A stretch of DNA of 64,000 bases, taken from NCBI GenBank assembly GCA_030248195.1, contig JASAND010028301.1:25099-89098 (forward strand). The letters are read 5' to 3'. The notes beneath the pieces are model-generated. The model was not told where the DNA came from. It worked only from the letters and a program-made list of their open reading frames with translations, and did not search any database. The position numbers and the translations under genes are program-made. The DNA comes from Trissonchulus latispiculum (taxonomy: Eukaryota > Nematoda > Enoplea > Enoplida > Ironidae). Shown piece after piece: positions 51,669-64,000 of this stretch (positions within the stretch are counted from its first letter, which is position 1; every line of letters starts with the position of its first letter).

Positions 51669-52078
51669 GAAATAGCAAGAATTCATGATTCCACAAACGG
51701 ACCCCCTCCCAGTTTGGTGTTGGGGGGGGTAGCCCAGAGTTGTATGTGGGCCGGTTTTTCCGCAGCTCGCAGCCCGCACTTTATGACCACGGCCCGCATC
51801 ACTCGGCCCGTGGCTCGCGCACGCATAAACCGGCCCACAGGTACCCGCACGGCTGTAATCTGGTCCGCGCGCATAGAAATCGCAGCTTGGGTTGTATCTG
51901 AGCACCAAAACTGGTGTATTCTGAAGGATACATCCTTGAATGTCTACCTATTACTGTGCATAAAGTGGTAATAAGCCAAGCTTCCCTTAATTATGAGGGT
52001 AAATTTTTGGTCACGAGTTTTGCACAATTTAATGCAAATGTTTACACCCAGATTATTTTCTTTCAACACTTAACAAAC
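51669..52078. other. Short stretch before the nested transposons
   Basis: Contains GGCCCG/CGGCCCGT-rich sequence (51730-51880). Nothing else recognised. Confidence 0.4.
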
Positions 52079-52447
52079 TTAAGGGGGGGGGTCCATTTTT
52101 GGCCGATTTATCGACCATTTCCGATTTTGCTCATTTTCACATATTTTGTTGTCCGATTAGTATAGTTTAACGAGTTTTTGAAATTAAGGTCGGATCCCTT
52201 AAGCCCGGTTCATGCTCGTAGTCCTTTAGTGCTTTGTGCTTCAGGTAGTGCTTTGTGCTTCTCGTCCTTGTCCTCCGTCCTTTAGTGCTTTGTCCTTTAG
52301 AGACGGGTGCTTTGTGCTTTGTCACAGTGCTTTGTGCTTTTGTGCTTTAGCACAAAGCACTAGATAGTTCATGCTCGTGCCGAAGCATAAAGGACGATAC
52401 GCATATACTATCACGTGTCAAGTCAATTTATTCCCTTGTGTATATAT

Positions 52448-52942
52448 ATATATGTCGTATGAAGATTGAAAAACCATGCACTTGCGCAAATGCATGACTA
52501 TTCCATGCACTTGCTTAAGTGCATGGGTCGTTTATGCACTTGCGCAAATTCATAGACGTCCCATGCACTTAATCAAATTCATACGACGTTTTATGAATTT
52601 AAGCAAATTCATATGCACTTGCTAAAATTCATACGACGTTTTACGAATTTGCGCAAATGCATATGCACTTACTAAAATTCATAAAACGCCCTATGAAATG
52701 GCTCAAATTCATTGGCACTTAATAGTAAACGGATACTTTTCTATATTTGTTCAGTATATAAATTGGGGTCATATGTGTTAAGCTGTATTTAAAGGTTGTA
52801 ATAAAGGTGATAGAAATTATCTGAAATAAAGGTGATAGGAGTCTGTCCTATTCTCAAAAAATAAAATTAAAATATCGTTCCAGTTCTTTGTGTTCTTTGT
52901 GTTGCAAGTGCATGGTTTTTCAATCTTCATGCGACATATATA
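52448..52942. mobile_element. Small TIR element with GCACTTGCGCAAATGCAT repeats, nested
   Basis: Ends ATATATGTCGTATGAAGATT and the complement AATCTTCATGCGACATATAT, each followed by CCATGCACTTGC. The interior (52474-52725) is an imperfect tandem array of CACTTGCGCAAATGCAT-like units with CGACGTTTTA spacers. Confidence 0.7.
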
Positions 52943-53281
52943 CGTAAAATAAGTATTTTATTCAGCAAAAAAGCTAAAGCATTCTAATTATGTTTAATAC
53001 TAAAATAATTAATGTACAGTTCAATAAATACCTTTAGAACAAAAATATTTTTTCTAGCTAGTAAAGTATTTTTGCGTGTAGCACACTTAAAGCAGCTAAA
53101 TTAGCTTAACCAACGTGTGGGAACTACGTAGCTACCCTATTCAGCAAACAGGTAAACTCCTGCTTTATTTTATTGACCGGGCACTACTAAAACACTAAGG
53201 AAAAGTTGAACATTGTTGAACATCTCAAAGCACCTCCAAAAGCACAAAAGCACGAAGTACAAAGCACAAAGTACTACAGAT

Positions 53282-54389
53282 CAGAGATGAAACCGGGTCA
53301 ACGGGTCACCGGGTCAGTTCGGGTCACTATATGGACCGGGTCACAGGGTCACCGGGTCAGGAGCTCTGACACGGTCTTGACCCGTTATTTTTGACTGGAG
53401 GATTTTTTTGCTGTTATAAGATATTTTTCTTTATAACGTCAACAATTACTCAAAAACTAACAATAGAAATATTCTTAACTTAATCGTGTAGCTTTCTTAA
53501 ATGCTTGTTGCTGTAGTAGTGTCCTCATAATATTTGTAATGTCCTGTCAAGCTTAGATCTAGGTTTGAAACTACACTGATTGCGTTGAATCTTAACTAGA
53601 AAATGAAAACTACTACATGGGCCCTGAGAGTCTGAAATCTTTATTCTAAAATCTAAAATTCTCCATGCTCCATCTAGTGTAAGTGATTTATCGCTGCTGC
53701 TATTATTTTTGGAGGGAGAGGGTCAAACTGTGGGTTTCAAATCTCGGTAAGAAGGAAAGTCTCAGCAAAACAAGGTTTACAGATTCTGAGTTTTACTTTG
53801 CATTTTTTGCAATTGCTATGGCTTACTACATATCTTCAGGAACCAATTCTGATTGATTTTATTTAATATTCTCTGAATCCTAGCCATACGAAAAAATGTT
53901 TGCAAAGAATTCCCGCTGAGTGAAACTTCAATCATACAACTAAATGAAATATTTTACTAAAATATATAATGATAAAACAGAAAAGTGTTAATGTTAAACC
54001 CTATGATTAGAATTAGATGATGTTATGACTTTGGCAAAGTATTTTGTTCCAATTTGTTTGATTCAAAAAGCTATGTAGTTTACTTCACATTATTGAGTGC
54101 AAAATCGTGCAAATCGTTTTAATTTTTTTCCGGCTTACCTTACAATATTCACTTTCCAATGCTACTACTTTAAGGAAAGGAAAACTTTTGCCCCACTTGA
54201 TATTTTAGTCGTCAAAAATGTCCAAAATGGTAAAAAACACTCACCGCACCCCAATAAAGTATTTTTAATGTTTTGCAAGCTTAACCCTGAATTTTCAAAA
54301 ATACCGGGTCACCGGGTCAGGGGTGGGTAGACCGGGTCACCACTCACCGGGTCACCGGGTCAGTAAATAGTGACCCGGTTTCATCTCTG
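53282..54389. mobile_element. hAT-like MITE with ACCGGGTC subterminal repeats, nested
   Basis: Starts CAGAGATGAAACCGGGTCA and ends TGACCCGGTTTCATCTCTG. Flanked by CTACAGAT and CTAAAGAT (7 of 8 identical). The CAGAGATG terminus and 8-bp target duplication are typical of hAT. Tandem ACCGGGTC units lie next to both ends. No transposase. Confidence 0.85.
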
Positions 54390-56167
54390 CTAAAGATGAC
54401 CATGAACCGGAAAAGCACAAAGTACAAAGCACTGTGCCTTAGATGTCCCTTGAGGTTGAGCATGAACCGGAAAAGAACAAAGCACAAAGCACAAAGCACT
54501 AAAGCACAATGCACAAAGCACAAAGCACTGCGAGCATGAACCGGGCTTTACGGTTAGTAAGTAATTTTACTTCAAATTTGATGTCAACATGTGTTAAACA
54601 TAGGAAACTGAAAAAGTGGTGATTTTTCCGTGCGCCAGCTCGCCAACGACAAAACGGAGCACTTCAGCGTCCATTTTATATTATAAATACGGTCTCGAAG
54701 GGTGATTTGTAGGAAGCAGAATTTTAATTTAGGCATTCAAATATTTTTAATTAAATTTTGAAGTTTGAGAAAATTTGACTGCTTTGCATTGTTAAAATTG
54801 CGGGTCAGCAACTTTGATGAAATATTCTGAAAGCTGTCAGGTCTAATTAAAAATTCGACTTACTACAAATCACAGCTTATGACAAGACATTTGAAAAAAA
54901 AATTCGTTTTGGATTCTGGCGCAGAAATTTGAATTTTAGCAAATAGGAAAGAACAATACCAAATCTAAATTATTTATTTGCGCACCATTATTGGTGACTT
55001 TAGGTCCAGTTTGGGTACAAATGGTGCAAGTTAGTTAGTACACCTAGTTGGTTGCTGGGGTCAAATATAAGGGTCTGACAACCATAATCTCAAAAAGAGC
55101 GATTTTGTTAAATTTTATATCAATCAAAAGCTCTGATTGTCGGGAGCATTTTTTCTTCTTGGACCATTGCCCGCAAATGCACCAAATTCAGGTTATCGGC
55201 CGTTAAATGCTTTTCGTGGTCAAAACTTCCCAGCACCGGTGCTACTCGCTAAAATCACTAAGTAAAGCCATAAAGTAAACTTTCCCTTTAAAAGCTACCC
55301 CAAATTCTTTGTTTGCTTCAGTTATCAAACAAACAATCGAGTAAAGCTACATTCTCAAGGATGTCCAGGTGTAAATTGCCTTTATTAGCTGCGGTACCGT
55401 CGCTTTCACCCATTTTCAAACTGTATGCAATTAATAGCAGGTTACTCGTTAGGTACTGAACGAAACTACTCAAAATTTAAACCGGGGCACAAAAGCGAAA
55501 CACGTTCATAACGTTACCTCGTCTACTGACAAAAGTCAACTTTTCTAAACGAAACTACTCAAAACGTCCAAAACTTCCGGGGGTGTATAAGGGGGGGGGA
55601 GGCTCGGCGGGGGTGGGGGATTTAAATCTTGAATTTGAAGTTCTGGCATAGTCCTAAATAAACCTCTTATTTTCTGCATTAGCTTCAGTATTCGACTAGT
55701 CATTGACTATTCACTGATTATTAACTGAATACCGATTACTGACTGTAATCAGTAAAGATGGTGCAACAGAGTTCACTGATTGCTAATTACTTTTTTATTT
55801 TAAGCATAAATTCTAAAAATTCTAGAATTGAAAAGTGTAATATAAATTGTAGATTGTAAATTTTATAAATGTTTCAAGCTATTTGCACACCCTGGCTTTT
55901 CAGAAATATTTAAAAACTAAACACAATTTGAAATGAAACAATAAACTAGACATAAAATATTATATTTAAATTTCAAATACTTTTAAAATGATTTTAGACG
56001 TTTTGTCGTTAGACGTTTCGTCGGTAGACGTTATGAACGTTAAACGTTTTGACTTTAGACGTTTTGAACGGACACCAACTCGATGTGCAGGACATATGTG
56101 CCAAATTTTAAGGGAAAATGAGAAGAATCCGTGACCATTAAATTTTACAAGGTGGACCCCCCCTTAA

Positions 56168-56791
56168 CAAACTAGCAATTGTATAAAATACGAGAATCGT
56201 GGTTTAAAAAATTTTTAAAAATGAAAATTTTAAAATATATATTTCAGCGAATTTGCTTACTTTCATTTACATACTTACCCTTACTTTCAGTGGTGCAAGA
56301 TACCAAAACTTGGCTGTACTGCAACTTAAAAATTAAGAATGTTTTAATGCCCCAAATGAAAATTCCATTTTCCAAAGCCCCACAGGGGCAATTAATCCTA
56401 AATCATAGTCATTTTAGTTCCTATAAGCAGCACTGCGTGAGAATGTATATAATCGTTGCCAAAATATGACAAATATACTTTTCATGGACTGTGAGCATTG
56501 AGTATGCAAGCCAGAGGAATCACCGTAAAACCACCGTGATACCACCGTAATCCTCTGCTGAACCCCCCTCCCCCCACCAAACGGGGAGGGGGTCTCTGCA
56601 ATGTGATTGGCTGTCGGCTATCCCCTCAGCAAACGGGGACTTTTCAGGTACCCCCGACAACCAAACGAAGGGGTGGTATGTGCTATAGATTTGGCCGATT
56701 CCCCACCAAACGGGGAGGACATTCGCGTATTCTGGTCGGAGCACCAAGAAGAGGAGCCCTCTAGTGGCTTACTGTTCTTTTAATATATTAT
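56168..56791. other. Left-arm stretch with CACCAAACGGGGA repeats
   Basis: Four spaced copies of CAAACGGGGA or close variants at 56570-56720, plus ACCACCGTAA repeats. No gene. Confidence 0.5.
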
Positions 56792-57981
56792 CAAGAGTGT
56801 ATAATAGATAAGAGTATGACATTCTTACACTAGCATGAACAAATCATGCTAGGTATGCTCGGTGCGTTAACTCGGGACCCCCCCCCCGGAACTTCCCGGG
56901 GAGGTCCCACTTTGCACTATCTACACGCTTTCATATAAGCGTGTGTCTGCTCGCTGATTGGCCCATTAGCCTAAGACTTATTGTAGGTAATTTATTAGTT
57001 ATTTTTATTAATTAATTATAACTTTAATTAGATTAATGCAATTAAAAAACTAATTCGACAATTTGTAGCATTTTCTGCTCTTTCTAATGATATAAAAATT
57101 GTTTCGTAATACAAAATTTCAAAGGAATGTATTATGAAACAATTTTTATATCATTAGAAAGAGCAGAAAAAATGCTACACAGTTGTCGAAATAGTTTAAG
57201 GTTAACCATTGCATTATCCTCAGTTTATCCGTTGCACCAAATCAGGTTAAGTTAACCTCGAGGATAACTCCGAACTAACTTCGTCTTTAGCGGCAGAAAC
57301 TTAATCCTGATTCCTATCAGGATTAATTGAGGACTAACTCAATTTATAAGATTTCAGCTTTCGTTTTTGGGAAAAGTTCGTCACTGGCTGTTCAAACTAT
57401 TGTTTATACACGTTTCTTAGTTTTTGCTATGTAAAAGATTTTCCGACTTTAGCTTTGAATATTTTTCCCGAGATTCGATCCACTACTTTATTCATAGTCT
57501 TGAGCTCAGAGTTAAGGAGCTTTAAGACTTAGCTCGGAGCTAACCTTAAGGTTAAATTAGTCGTCAGCTAACCTTGACAGATGATGATTGGATACATTGA
57601 CTAAAGAAACGAATCTAATTGGTTAAAGGTAGCTCTGAGCTGAAGCTTAGGGTTTGTTATTCTTGACAAGATCTAAGTTGGTGCAACGGCCTAACTTTAA
57701 CCCTAAGCTATAGCTCAGCTGCAGAATAGCTAACACCTAGTTAGCTCGGTGTTAAGCTAACACCGAGCTAATTTAGTCCGGTTTGGTGCAATCGGGCGTA
57801 AGGCTAATAGGCCAATCAGTGAGCAGACACACGCTTATATGAAAGCGTGTAGATAGTGCAAAGTGGGACCCCCCGGGAAGTTCCGGGGGGGGGGGTCCCG
57901 AGTTAACGCACCGAGCATACCTAGCATGATTTGTTCATGCTAGTGTAAGAGTGTCATACTCTTATCTACTATACACTCTTG
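56792..57981. mobile_element. CAAGAGT/ACTCTTG-ended fold-back with GC-clamp hairpins, larger copy
   Basis: Begins CAAGAGTGTATAATAGATAA and ends with the complement. Flanked by exact 7-bp direct repeats ATATTAT (56785-56791 and 57982-57988). Arms of about 200 bases include a CCGGAACTTCCCGG hairpin beside poly-C/poly-G. An inner palindrome (about 57065-57176) pairs AGAAAGAGCAG with CTGCTCTTTCT. A further element with TTGCACCAAA ends (57232-57791) is nested inside. Confidence 0.8.
57232..57791. mobile_element. Nested TIR element with TTGCACCAAA ends
   Basis: TTGCACCAAA at 57232 and TTTGGTGCAA near 57782 bracket about 560 bases rich in TTAACCT/AGGTTAA and GAGCTAA motifs. It is absent from the matching right-arm copy at 60356-60919. 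Confidence 0.6.
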
Positions 57982-58734
57982 ATATTATGTATAGTGCAAT
58001 TATGCACTCTTGGCAATAGGCAGTACCTGGTAGAAACAACTATTGAAAATGCTATGTCTCATATTCATTAGTGGGCCACTAACAAACCGGCTTACGCTTA
58101 CCACTACCTTGGCCCAAATGTATTCGTTCATGTCCCTTTGCTATAATACAATAATGGATTAGGCGCAAACCCTAAACCGGAACTCAGCGAAACCTGAGTC
58201 TCCAGGAAACCGTAAGAAACCATTAGTTTGCTTCAGACTCGGTTGCATACAAAGCGTTTAAGAAGCATTGAAAACTCCTGTCAACTTCAGCTGCAAAGTT
58301 TAAAAGAAAACCCTCTTTTCGCACTACGAGGAACTCAGTTCTGGGGAGGGAGCTCATTTGTGCAAGCAGACCACAAAAGTTACGTACTATTAGAAAGCTC
58401 TGAAGTGCAATGTTAGATAGAAACTAGCCCTGTGGTTTCTCCTATATTTACAAATCAACTTGAACCAATATTGCATAAAGTCCTTCAGAATTCCTCGGAC
58501 CCACTTAAAATTAGCTTCTTCAACCCTTCATCACGCAACGTTTAAAGTCAAAGACTTGAAGCAAACCTTCAGCTCCACACCCTGCTTCAATAGATTGCGC
58601 TAAATTAACTGTAGCATTTATCTAATCAGCGCAGTTGCGAAAAAGAGCAGGATGACTTTAACTTATGAAAATTTTAAATTTCTTGTGTTTACCCACTAAT
58701 TCGAGTAATAAAGAAAGGTAAAGATCCACAGTAG

Positions 58735-59672
58735 TTTGCTTTCGAATTTCTAATGGATTTTATAATGTCAAAGAGCATGAGGAAGAAATATTTTGCCCGC
58801 ATCAATAATTTAGTTAAGGAGGATATGGGTGCTTAAACATTAGGATTAAATGCGTAGAAAGTATGCAACTAACACCTTGCGCTGATAAATATGAAAAATC
58901 TATTTTAGGACAACTACAAATTTATTACCGAAAAGGTTAGTGATAAAGCGTTCTCCCATAAAATGAATCGTAAAAATTGCTAGGAATTACCAAATCACAT
59001 TATAACAGAAAACTTCACTGCTTAAAGGTGAACTTTGTACCTCCTGATTAAATATGGCATGCAAGTAGTGCTAACTTTGCATTTATTTGATTTCACAACC
59101 AAACCCTTTTTAGATAAGATGTAACACCCCCTGTGACAGTTACCAATGTAAACATATATTGTCTTACGGACCCCCAGAAGTTTTAACACTATCAATATAA
59201 GTTTACCGCCTTCCGTCTGAAAAGGTTATTAGCCCTTTCACAAACACTGGACGTTCCTAAGCTCATTAGATCAGCTGTCTACTTCGTTTTCTGATTTCGT
59301 ATACAGCTGGTCTGGCTGGCTATATACAGCAGCTGGCTTATGTGAACCAACTTCTAAAATGTTCTCTAAAATGTCATACAGTTTATGAACGAATTCAAAC
59401 TTAAGCTTGGTTTGATTGAGCCTGGGTGGCTCAATCGGTAGAAGGTTGGCCTAGAAAACCAAAGGTTGTGGGTTCGATCACACCTCAGGCCCGAATGTTT
59501 TGGATCGGAGGCGTTGTAGTGACACATCTTACAGTAGTTTCTTTCGTTCGTTCGTTCGTTCTTTCATTCTTCATGGAGTTGCTTCGGTTAAAATCGTCAA
59601 AAGCAGTTTTACAGGCAGAAGCAGCCTATGAACAACTAAGCAACATGAGATCAGCCATAGAGATTCGATCCA
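58735..59672. other. Spacer of the giant inverted repeat
   Basis: 938 bases between the two arms, single copy apart from the SINE at 59390-59545 and a short (TTCG)n run. No gene. Confidence 0.6.
59420..59490 (+). mobile_element. tRNA-derived SINE, copy 3 (tRNA-like head)
   Basis: The best preserved copy: GCCTGGG...CTCAGGC acceptor-like ends, A box GGTGGCTCAATCGG, B box GGTTCGATCACACC. Leader GAATTCAAACTTAAGCTTGG, tail GGCGTTGTAGTGACACATC. The anticodon arm does not form a normal 7-base loop, so this is a SINE rather than a tRNA gene. Confidence 0.75.
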
Positions 59673-62600
59673 CTACTGTGGATCTTTACCTTTCTTTATT
59701 ACTCGAATAGTGGGTAAACACAAAAAATTTAAAATTTTCATAAGTTAAGACTACCACCCTTCTTTCGCAACTGCATCTGATTAGATAAATGCTACAGTTG
59801 AGGAGCGCAATCTATTGAACGGGAGTGTCGAGCGAGGTTTGCTTCAAGTCTTGACTTTAAACGTTGCGTGAGAAGGGTTGAAGAAGCTTGAATAAGTGGG
59901 TCCGAGAATTCTGAAGGACTTATCTATTGGTTCAAGTTGATTTGTAAATATAGGAGAAACCGGGAACTGATACTGTCCCGTACACTTCGAAACTTCTAAT
60001 AATTACGTAACTTTTGTGGCGCGCTGGCTCCTAGACGAGTTCCTCGTAGGCGAAAGGGTTTTCTTTAAACTTTGCAGCTGACAGTAGTTTTTCAATGCTT
60101 CTTGGCAACTTTGTTGCAACCGAGTTTGAAACTCCAAACAATGGTTTCTTACGGTTCCTGGAGATTCATGTTTCGCGGGATTCCGGTTGAGTTTTGCGCA
60201 ATCCATTGTTGTGACCATAACTGAGACAGAATGAGCATTTGGGCCAGTAGTGGTAAGCGTAAGCCGGTTTGTTGGGTACTAATGAATATGAGACATAACT
60301 TGTCCAATAGTTGTTTCTACCAGGTACGCCTGACAGGGCATGAACCTACATAATATCAAGAGGTATAATGATAAGGAAATTGTGACACTCTTACACTAGC
60401 ATGAACAAATGTGCTAGGTATGCTCGAGGCGTGCCGGGACTCCCCCGGAACTTCCAGGGGTCCCACTTTTTGCACTATCTACACGCTTTCATATAAGCGT
60501 GTGTTGCTCGCTGATTAGCCCATTAGCCTAACCCTTGTAAAAATTGTTTATTAGTTATTTTTATTAATTAATTATAACTTAATTCGGGTTAATGCTGGTC
60601 AAAAACTAATTCGACAACTGTGTAGCATTTTTTCTCTTTCTAATGATATAAAAATTGTTTCATAAAACATTGCTTTAAAATTTTGTATTATGAAACAATT
60701 TTTATATCGATAGAAAGAGCAGAAAATATTTACAAATTGTCAATTGGTTTGAATTGCATTAATCTAATTAAAGTTAAGAATAACATATGAAAGCGTGTAG
60801 ATTGGATGCAAAGTGGGACCCCCCCCCCGGAGTTCCGGGGGGGGGCGAGTTAACGCACCGAACTGCCTAGCATGGAGTTTGTTCGATGCTTAAGAACTCT
60901 TATCTATTATACACTCTTGATGTAAAAGAACAGTAAACCGCTAGAGCTCCTCTTCTTGGTGCTCCGACCGTAATCTACGAATCTCAATACGTTTTGTTGG
61001 AGTCAACCTAATCCCTTAACTTTTACACACCCTTCGTTGTGGTGTCGAAGAGTGCCAGAGAGAGGTCTATGGCGATAGTCTACTGGGTACCCCCTCCCGT
61101 TTGCAGAATGAGGAAAGGAGAGGGGTCAGCAGTTGCAGTGGTACGGTGGATTTACAGTGATTCCTGGTAGCTTGCAATAACTCAATGCTCGCAGTCCATG
61201 AAAAGTGTATTATGTCATGCCTTTTTGGCAGCGATTGTATACATTTCTCGCAGTGCTCATCTGAACTTCACGGCATACTTATGTTAAGGATTAATTGCCT
61301 ATGTGGACTTTGGAAAAATGGAATTTTCATTTGGGCACATTAAAGCATTCTTAATTTTTGGAAGTTGCATTACAGTACCAAAGTTTTGGTATCTGTACTT
61401 TGAAATTTCCTGAAAATTGAAAATGAAGTAAACTTGGAAATTCGCTGAAATATATATTTTAAAATTTTCATTTTTAAAAATTTTTGCAAAATTACGATAT
61501 CAATTGTATTTTATACAATTGCTAGTTGGCTAAGGTGAAATTCCACTTTTTAAATATTCAGGCTAATTTTCAGCAAATGTTGGGAATTTTGTCACACTCA
61601 TGTCCTGCCATCGAGTTTAGAATTTTTGAGTAATTTAGTTCGGTACCCCTGGCGAGTAACTTACTTGTGAAGATGCATACAATTTTGAAAATGAATTGAA
61701 AACGTACACTTTTAGCAATTAAAAACGGTACCTTGACATCCTTTAATCTGTGATTGTTTGTTTGATAACTTATATTCAAACAAAGAATTTGGGAGCAACT
61801 TTGAAGGAAAGTTTACCGTAACTTTTTACTTGGTTTTACGAAAATTTTTCGGCTCTTTTTAACTTTAAATCTTTCGACCCACCTTTAACTTGTCGGTAAC
61901 TCTGAATTTGGTACATTACTGCAGACAATGGTCGAGGAAAAACTGTTCCGCGATCAAGCTTAGATTGGTATTGTTCGAAATCATCTTGTCATAAACTTGT
62001 GATTGTGACATGAAGTCAAATTTTTTAATCTAGACCTACAACTTTTCAGAGAATATGTCATCAAGTTGCTGACTTTCCAAATTTTAACATTTAAAACAGT
62101 CAAATTTTCTCAAACTTCAAAATTTAATTAAATATTTGAAGCTAAATTATACTTCTAAAAATCCTACAAATCTCACCCTTCGAGACCCGTATTTACCGGA
62201 ATATACAGTGCTCCCTTTGTCGTTGGCGAGCTGAAAAATACGGAAAATCACCACTTTTCGAGTTTCCTATGTTTAACACATGTTGACATCCAAATTTGAA
62301 AGTAAAACTCCAAACCGTAAGCCCCGGTTCATTCAGTGCTGTGCTTGATGCACTGTGCTAGTGCTTTTGATTGCTTTGATTTGTTCGTTTTCCGGTTCAT
62401 GCTTCCTCAAGGAACATCTAGGCACACGATGCTTTTATTTTTTATACTTTTCAGTTTCATGGTCATCTTTAGCAGAGATGAGACCGGGTCACTATTTACT
62501 GACCCGGTAATGACCCGACGAGCAATTTGTTTCCGGTGCAAACCCGGTATCGGCCGAATTTTGAAAATTCAGGGTTAAACTTGCAAAAAACATTAAAAAA

Positions 62601-64000
62601 ATACTGTTGGAAGTGCGTGGTGTTTTTACCATTTTGGACATTTTTGACGACTACATATCGCAAAAAGTGGGGTAAAAATTTTCCTTTCCTTAGAAACCAA
62701 TGCATTGGAAAGTGAGTTGCCAAGGTAAGCCGGAAAAAATTAAAACGATTTGCCTACATTTGATTTACTCAATAATGTGAGTAAACTACGTAACTTTTGA
62801 GATCAAAGAACACCAAATTGAGAACAAGATACTTTTGCCAAAGTCATAACATCATCTGAATTCTGTCGTAGAGTTTAACATTAACACTTTTCTGTTTTAT
62901 CATTATATATTTGAGTAAAAATATTTCATTTGGTTGTATGATTTCGAAGTTTCACTCAGCAATTCTTTGCAAGCATTTTTTCGATATGGCTAGGATTCAG
63001 AGAATATTAAATAAAATCAATCAGAAATTGGTTCCTGAAGATATGTGAGTAGGCCGTAGCAATTGCAAAAAATGCAAGTAAAACTCGGAGTCTAGTACGA
63101 AACTTTAGAACTTGCTGAGACTTTCAGCTCTTACCGAGATTTATACGGTTGACCCTCTCCCTCAAAACTAATGGCATCAGCGACAAAATTGCACACTAGA
63201 TGGAGCATGGAGAGAATTTTAGATTTTAGAACAAAGATTTCGAACTTCTCGAGACCCATTGTAGTAGTTTTCATTTTCTAGTTAGATTCAACGCGATCAG
63301 TGTAGTTTCAAACCCGAATCCAAAACTGACAAGGACATTACTATATTATGAGGACACTCACCAAAAACTACATTAATTTAAAATTTCTTTGTATTTTAGT
63401 TTTGAGTAATTGTTGACGTTATAAAGAAAAATATCTTATAACAGCCAAAATCCTCCAGTCAAAATAACGGAGTCAAGATTCCGTGTCAGAGCTCCTGACC
63501 CGGTGACCATATGGTGACCCGAACTGGCCGACAAACCGATTTGACCCGGTTTCATCTTCTGATCTGAAACCAGTACTTTAATCGCACATTGTACTTCGTG
63601 CTTTTGTGCACCAACTTTTGGAGATGCTGGACTGTTCCGACACAATGTTCAACTCGCCCCAGTGTTTTAGTAGTGCCCGGTCAACAAAATAGGGCGGGAA
63701 CTTACCTGTTTGCTGAATAGGGTAGCTTGCAGCAGTTCCCCACGTTGGTTAAATGAGCCGAAAACTGCTTTAAATTGTGCTACACACAAAAATACTTGCT
63801 AGCTAGAAAAATATTTTTGTTCCAAAATTTGTTTATTGAACTGTACATTAATTATTTTAGTATTAAACACAATTAGAATGCTTGCTGAATAAAATACTTA
63901 TTTTACGTATATATATGTCGCATGAAAAACCGAGTGCACTTACAACAAAGAACACAAGAGATTGGAACGATGTTTTAATTTTATTTTTGAGAAATTAGGA
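59673..64000 (-). repeat. Giant inverted repeat, right arm (open at window end)
   Basis: Pairs with 52841-58734 in reverse order. Divergence consists largely of single- to few-base insertions and deletions, also inside palindromic elements whose left-arm counterpart is nearly perfect. The arm continues past the window. Confidence 0.85.
60356..60919. mobile_element. CAAGAGT/ACTCTTG-ended fold-back, right-arm copy
   Basis: Counterpart of 56792-57981 without the nested TTGCACCAAA element. Its two ends are visibly eroded by indels (AAGAGGTATAATGATAAGG against ACTCTTATCTATTATACAC). Confidence 0.7.

Larger units (their letters stand above)
43192..52078. other. Repeat-rich region upstream of the collagen gene, no gene recognised
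   Basis: Contains the fold-backs, dispersed repeat and SINE listed separately. Gaps at 46100-47150 and 47320-49850 show nothing I can identify. The collagen promoter, and perhaps its first exon, should be in this region. Confidence 0.5.
52202..54547. mobile_element. Harbinger-like MITE with GTGCTTT subterminal repeats
   Basis: Terminal repeats AGCCCGGTTCATGCTCG...CGAGCATGAACCGGGCT with 3-bp target duplication TTA on both sides, as in PIF/Harbinger. Subterminal arrays of GTGCTTTGTGCTTT at the left and AAAGCACAAAGCAC at the right. Two further elements are nested inside. Confidence 0.8.
52079..56167. mobile_element. TTAA-flanked element, family 2, host of nested insertions
   Basis: TTAA at 52079-52082 followed by a nine-G run and TCC. 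At the other end GGTGGACCCCCCC-TTAA (56164-56167). Its left ~70 bases match the end at 34440-34516. Removing the Harbinger-like insertion leaves about 1.7 kb. No transposase. Confidence 0.65.
52841..58734 (+). repeat. Giant inverted repeat, left arm
   Basis: Reverse complement homologous to 59673-64000, in order, including the nested hAT-like element, the Harbinger end, the fold-back at 56792 and unique stretches. This arm is longer because of sequence missing from the other arm (about 600 bases at 55480-56075 and a nested block at 57230-57795). Confidence 0.85.

Noticed and set aside
51453..51908. 151-codon minus-strand frame
   Set aside because: Includes an (IY)n run from the TA microsatellite and GC-rich element DNA; not a gene.
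59420..59490. Functional tRNA gene
   Set aside because: A and B boxes are present but the anticodon arm is malformed, and the same leader/tail recurs at two other loci, so it is a SINE.

Overview
The window is nuclear DNA of an AT-rich, repeat-dense invertebrate animal. The evidence is an intron-rich collagen gene with GT/AG splice sites, a Penelope-like retroelement, tRNA-derived SINEs, many cut-and-paste DNA-transposon derivatives and long (TA)n tracts. The collagen is of the FACIT / type IX-like kind, which would fit an invertebrate deuterostome such as a tunicate. The lineage cannot be fixed from this sequence alone.

Layout. (1) 1-1227, plus strand: the 3' part of a Penelope-like element reverse transcriptase, cut by the window edge. 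(2) 2655-42087, minus strand: one gene for a FACIT-type collagen alpha chain, with 34 recognisable coding exons spread over about 39 kb. I joined the exons by reading splice sites and phases. They give one open frame of about 949 residues: an N-terminal TSPN/laminin-G-like (NC4-type) domain, a long interrupted Gly-X-Y region, a short coiled-coil linker, a last collagenous block, and a Cys-containing tail ending in TAA TAA. Only the 5' end (start codon and signal peptide) is unresolved. Many exons are 54 bp or other multiples of 9 bp. (3) The introns hold most of the mobile DNA: a fold-back Tc1/mariner-like element, a TTTCAG-array element, further fold-backs, a SINE, and a TTAA-flanked element. 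(4) 42155-52078: no gene recognised. It holds a second TTAA-flanked element just upstream of the collagen exon 1, several fold-back elements and a SINE. (5) 52079-64000: nested transposons (TTAA-flanked > Harbinger-like > hAT-like plus a small TIR element) inside a giant inverted repeat. Its arms are 52841-58734 and 59673 to beyond the window end. The right arm is full of small indels and may be unpolished assembly.

The main unexpected result is a group of fold-back elements that share CAAGAGT...ACTCTTG ends and 7-bp target-site duplications but carry unrelated interiors. Two of them carry poly-C/poly-G hairpins. Only the collagen and the Penelope fragment are supported as protein-coding; the other open frames look like chance or repeat-derived frames.
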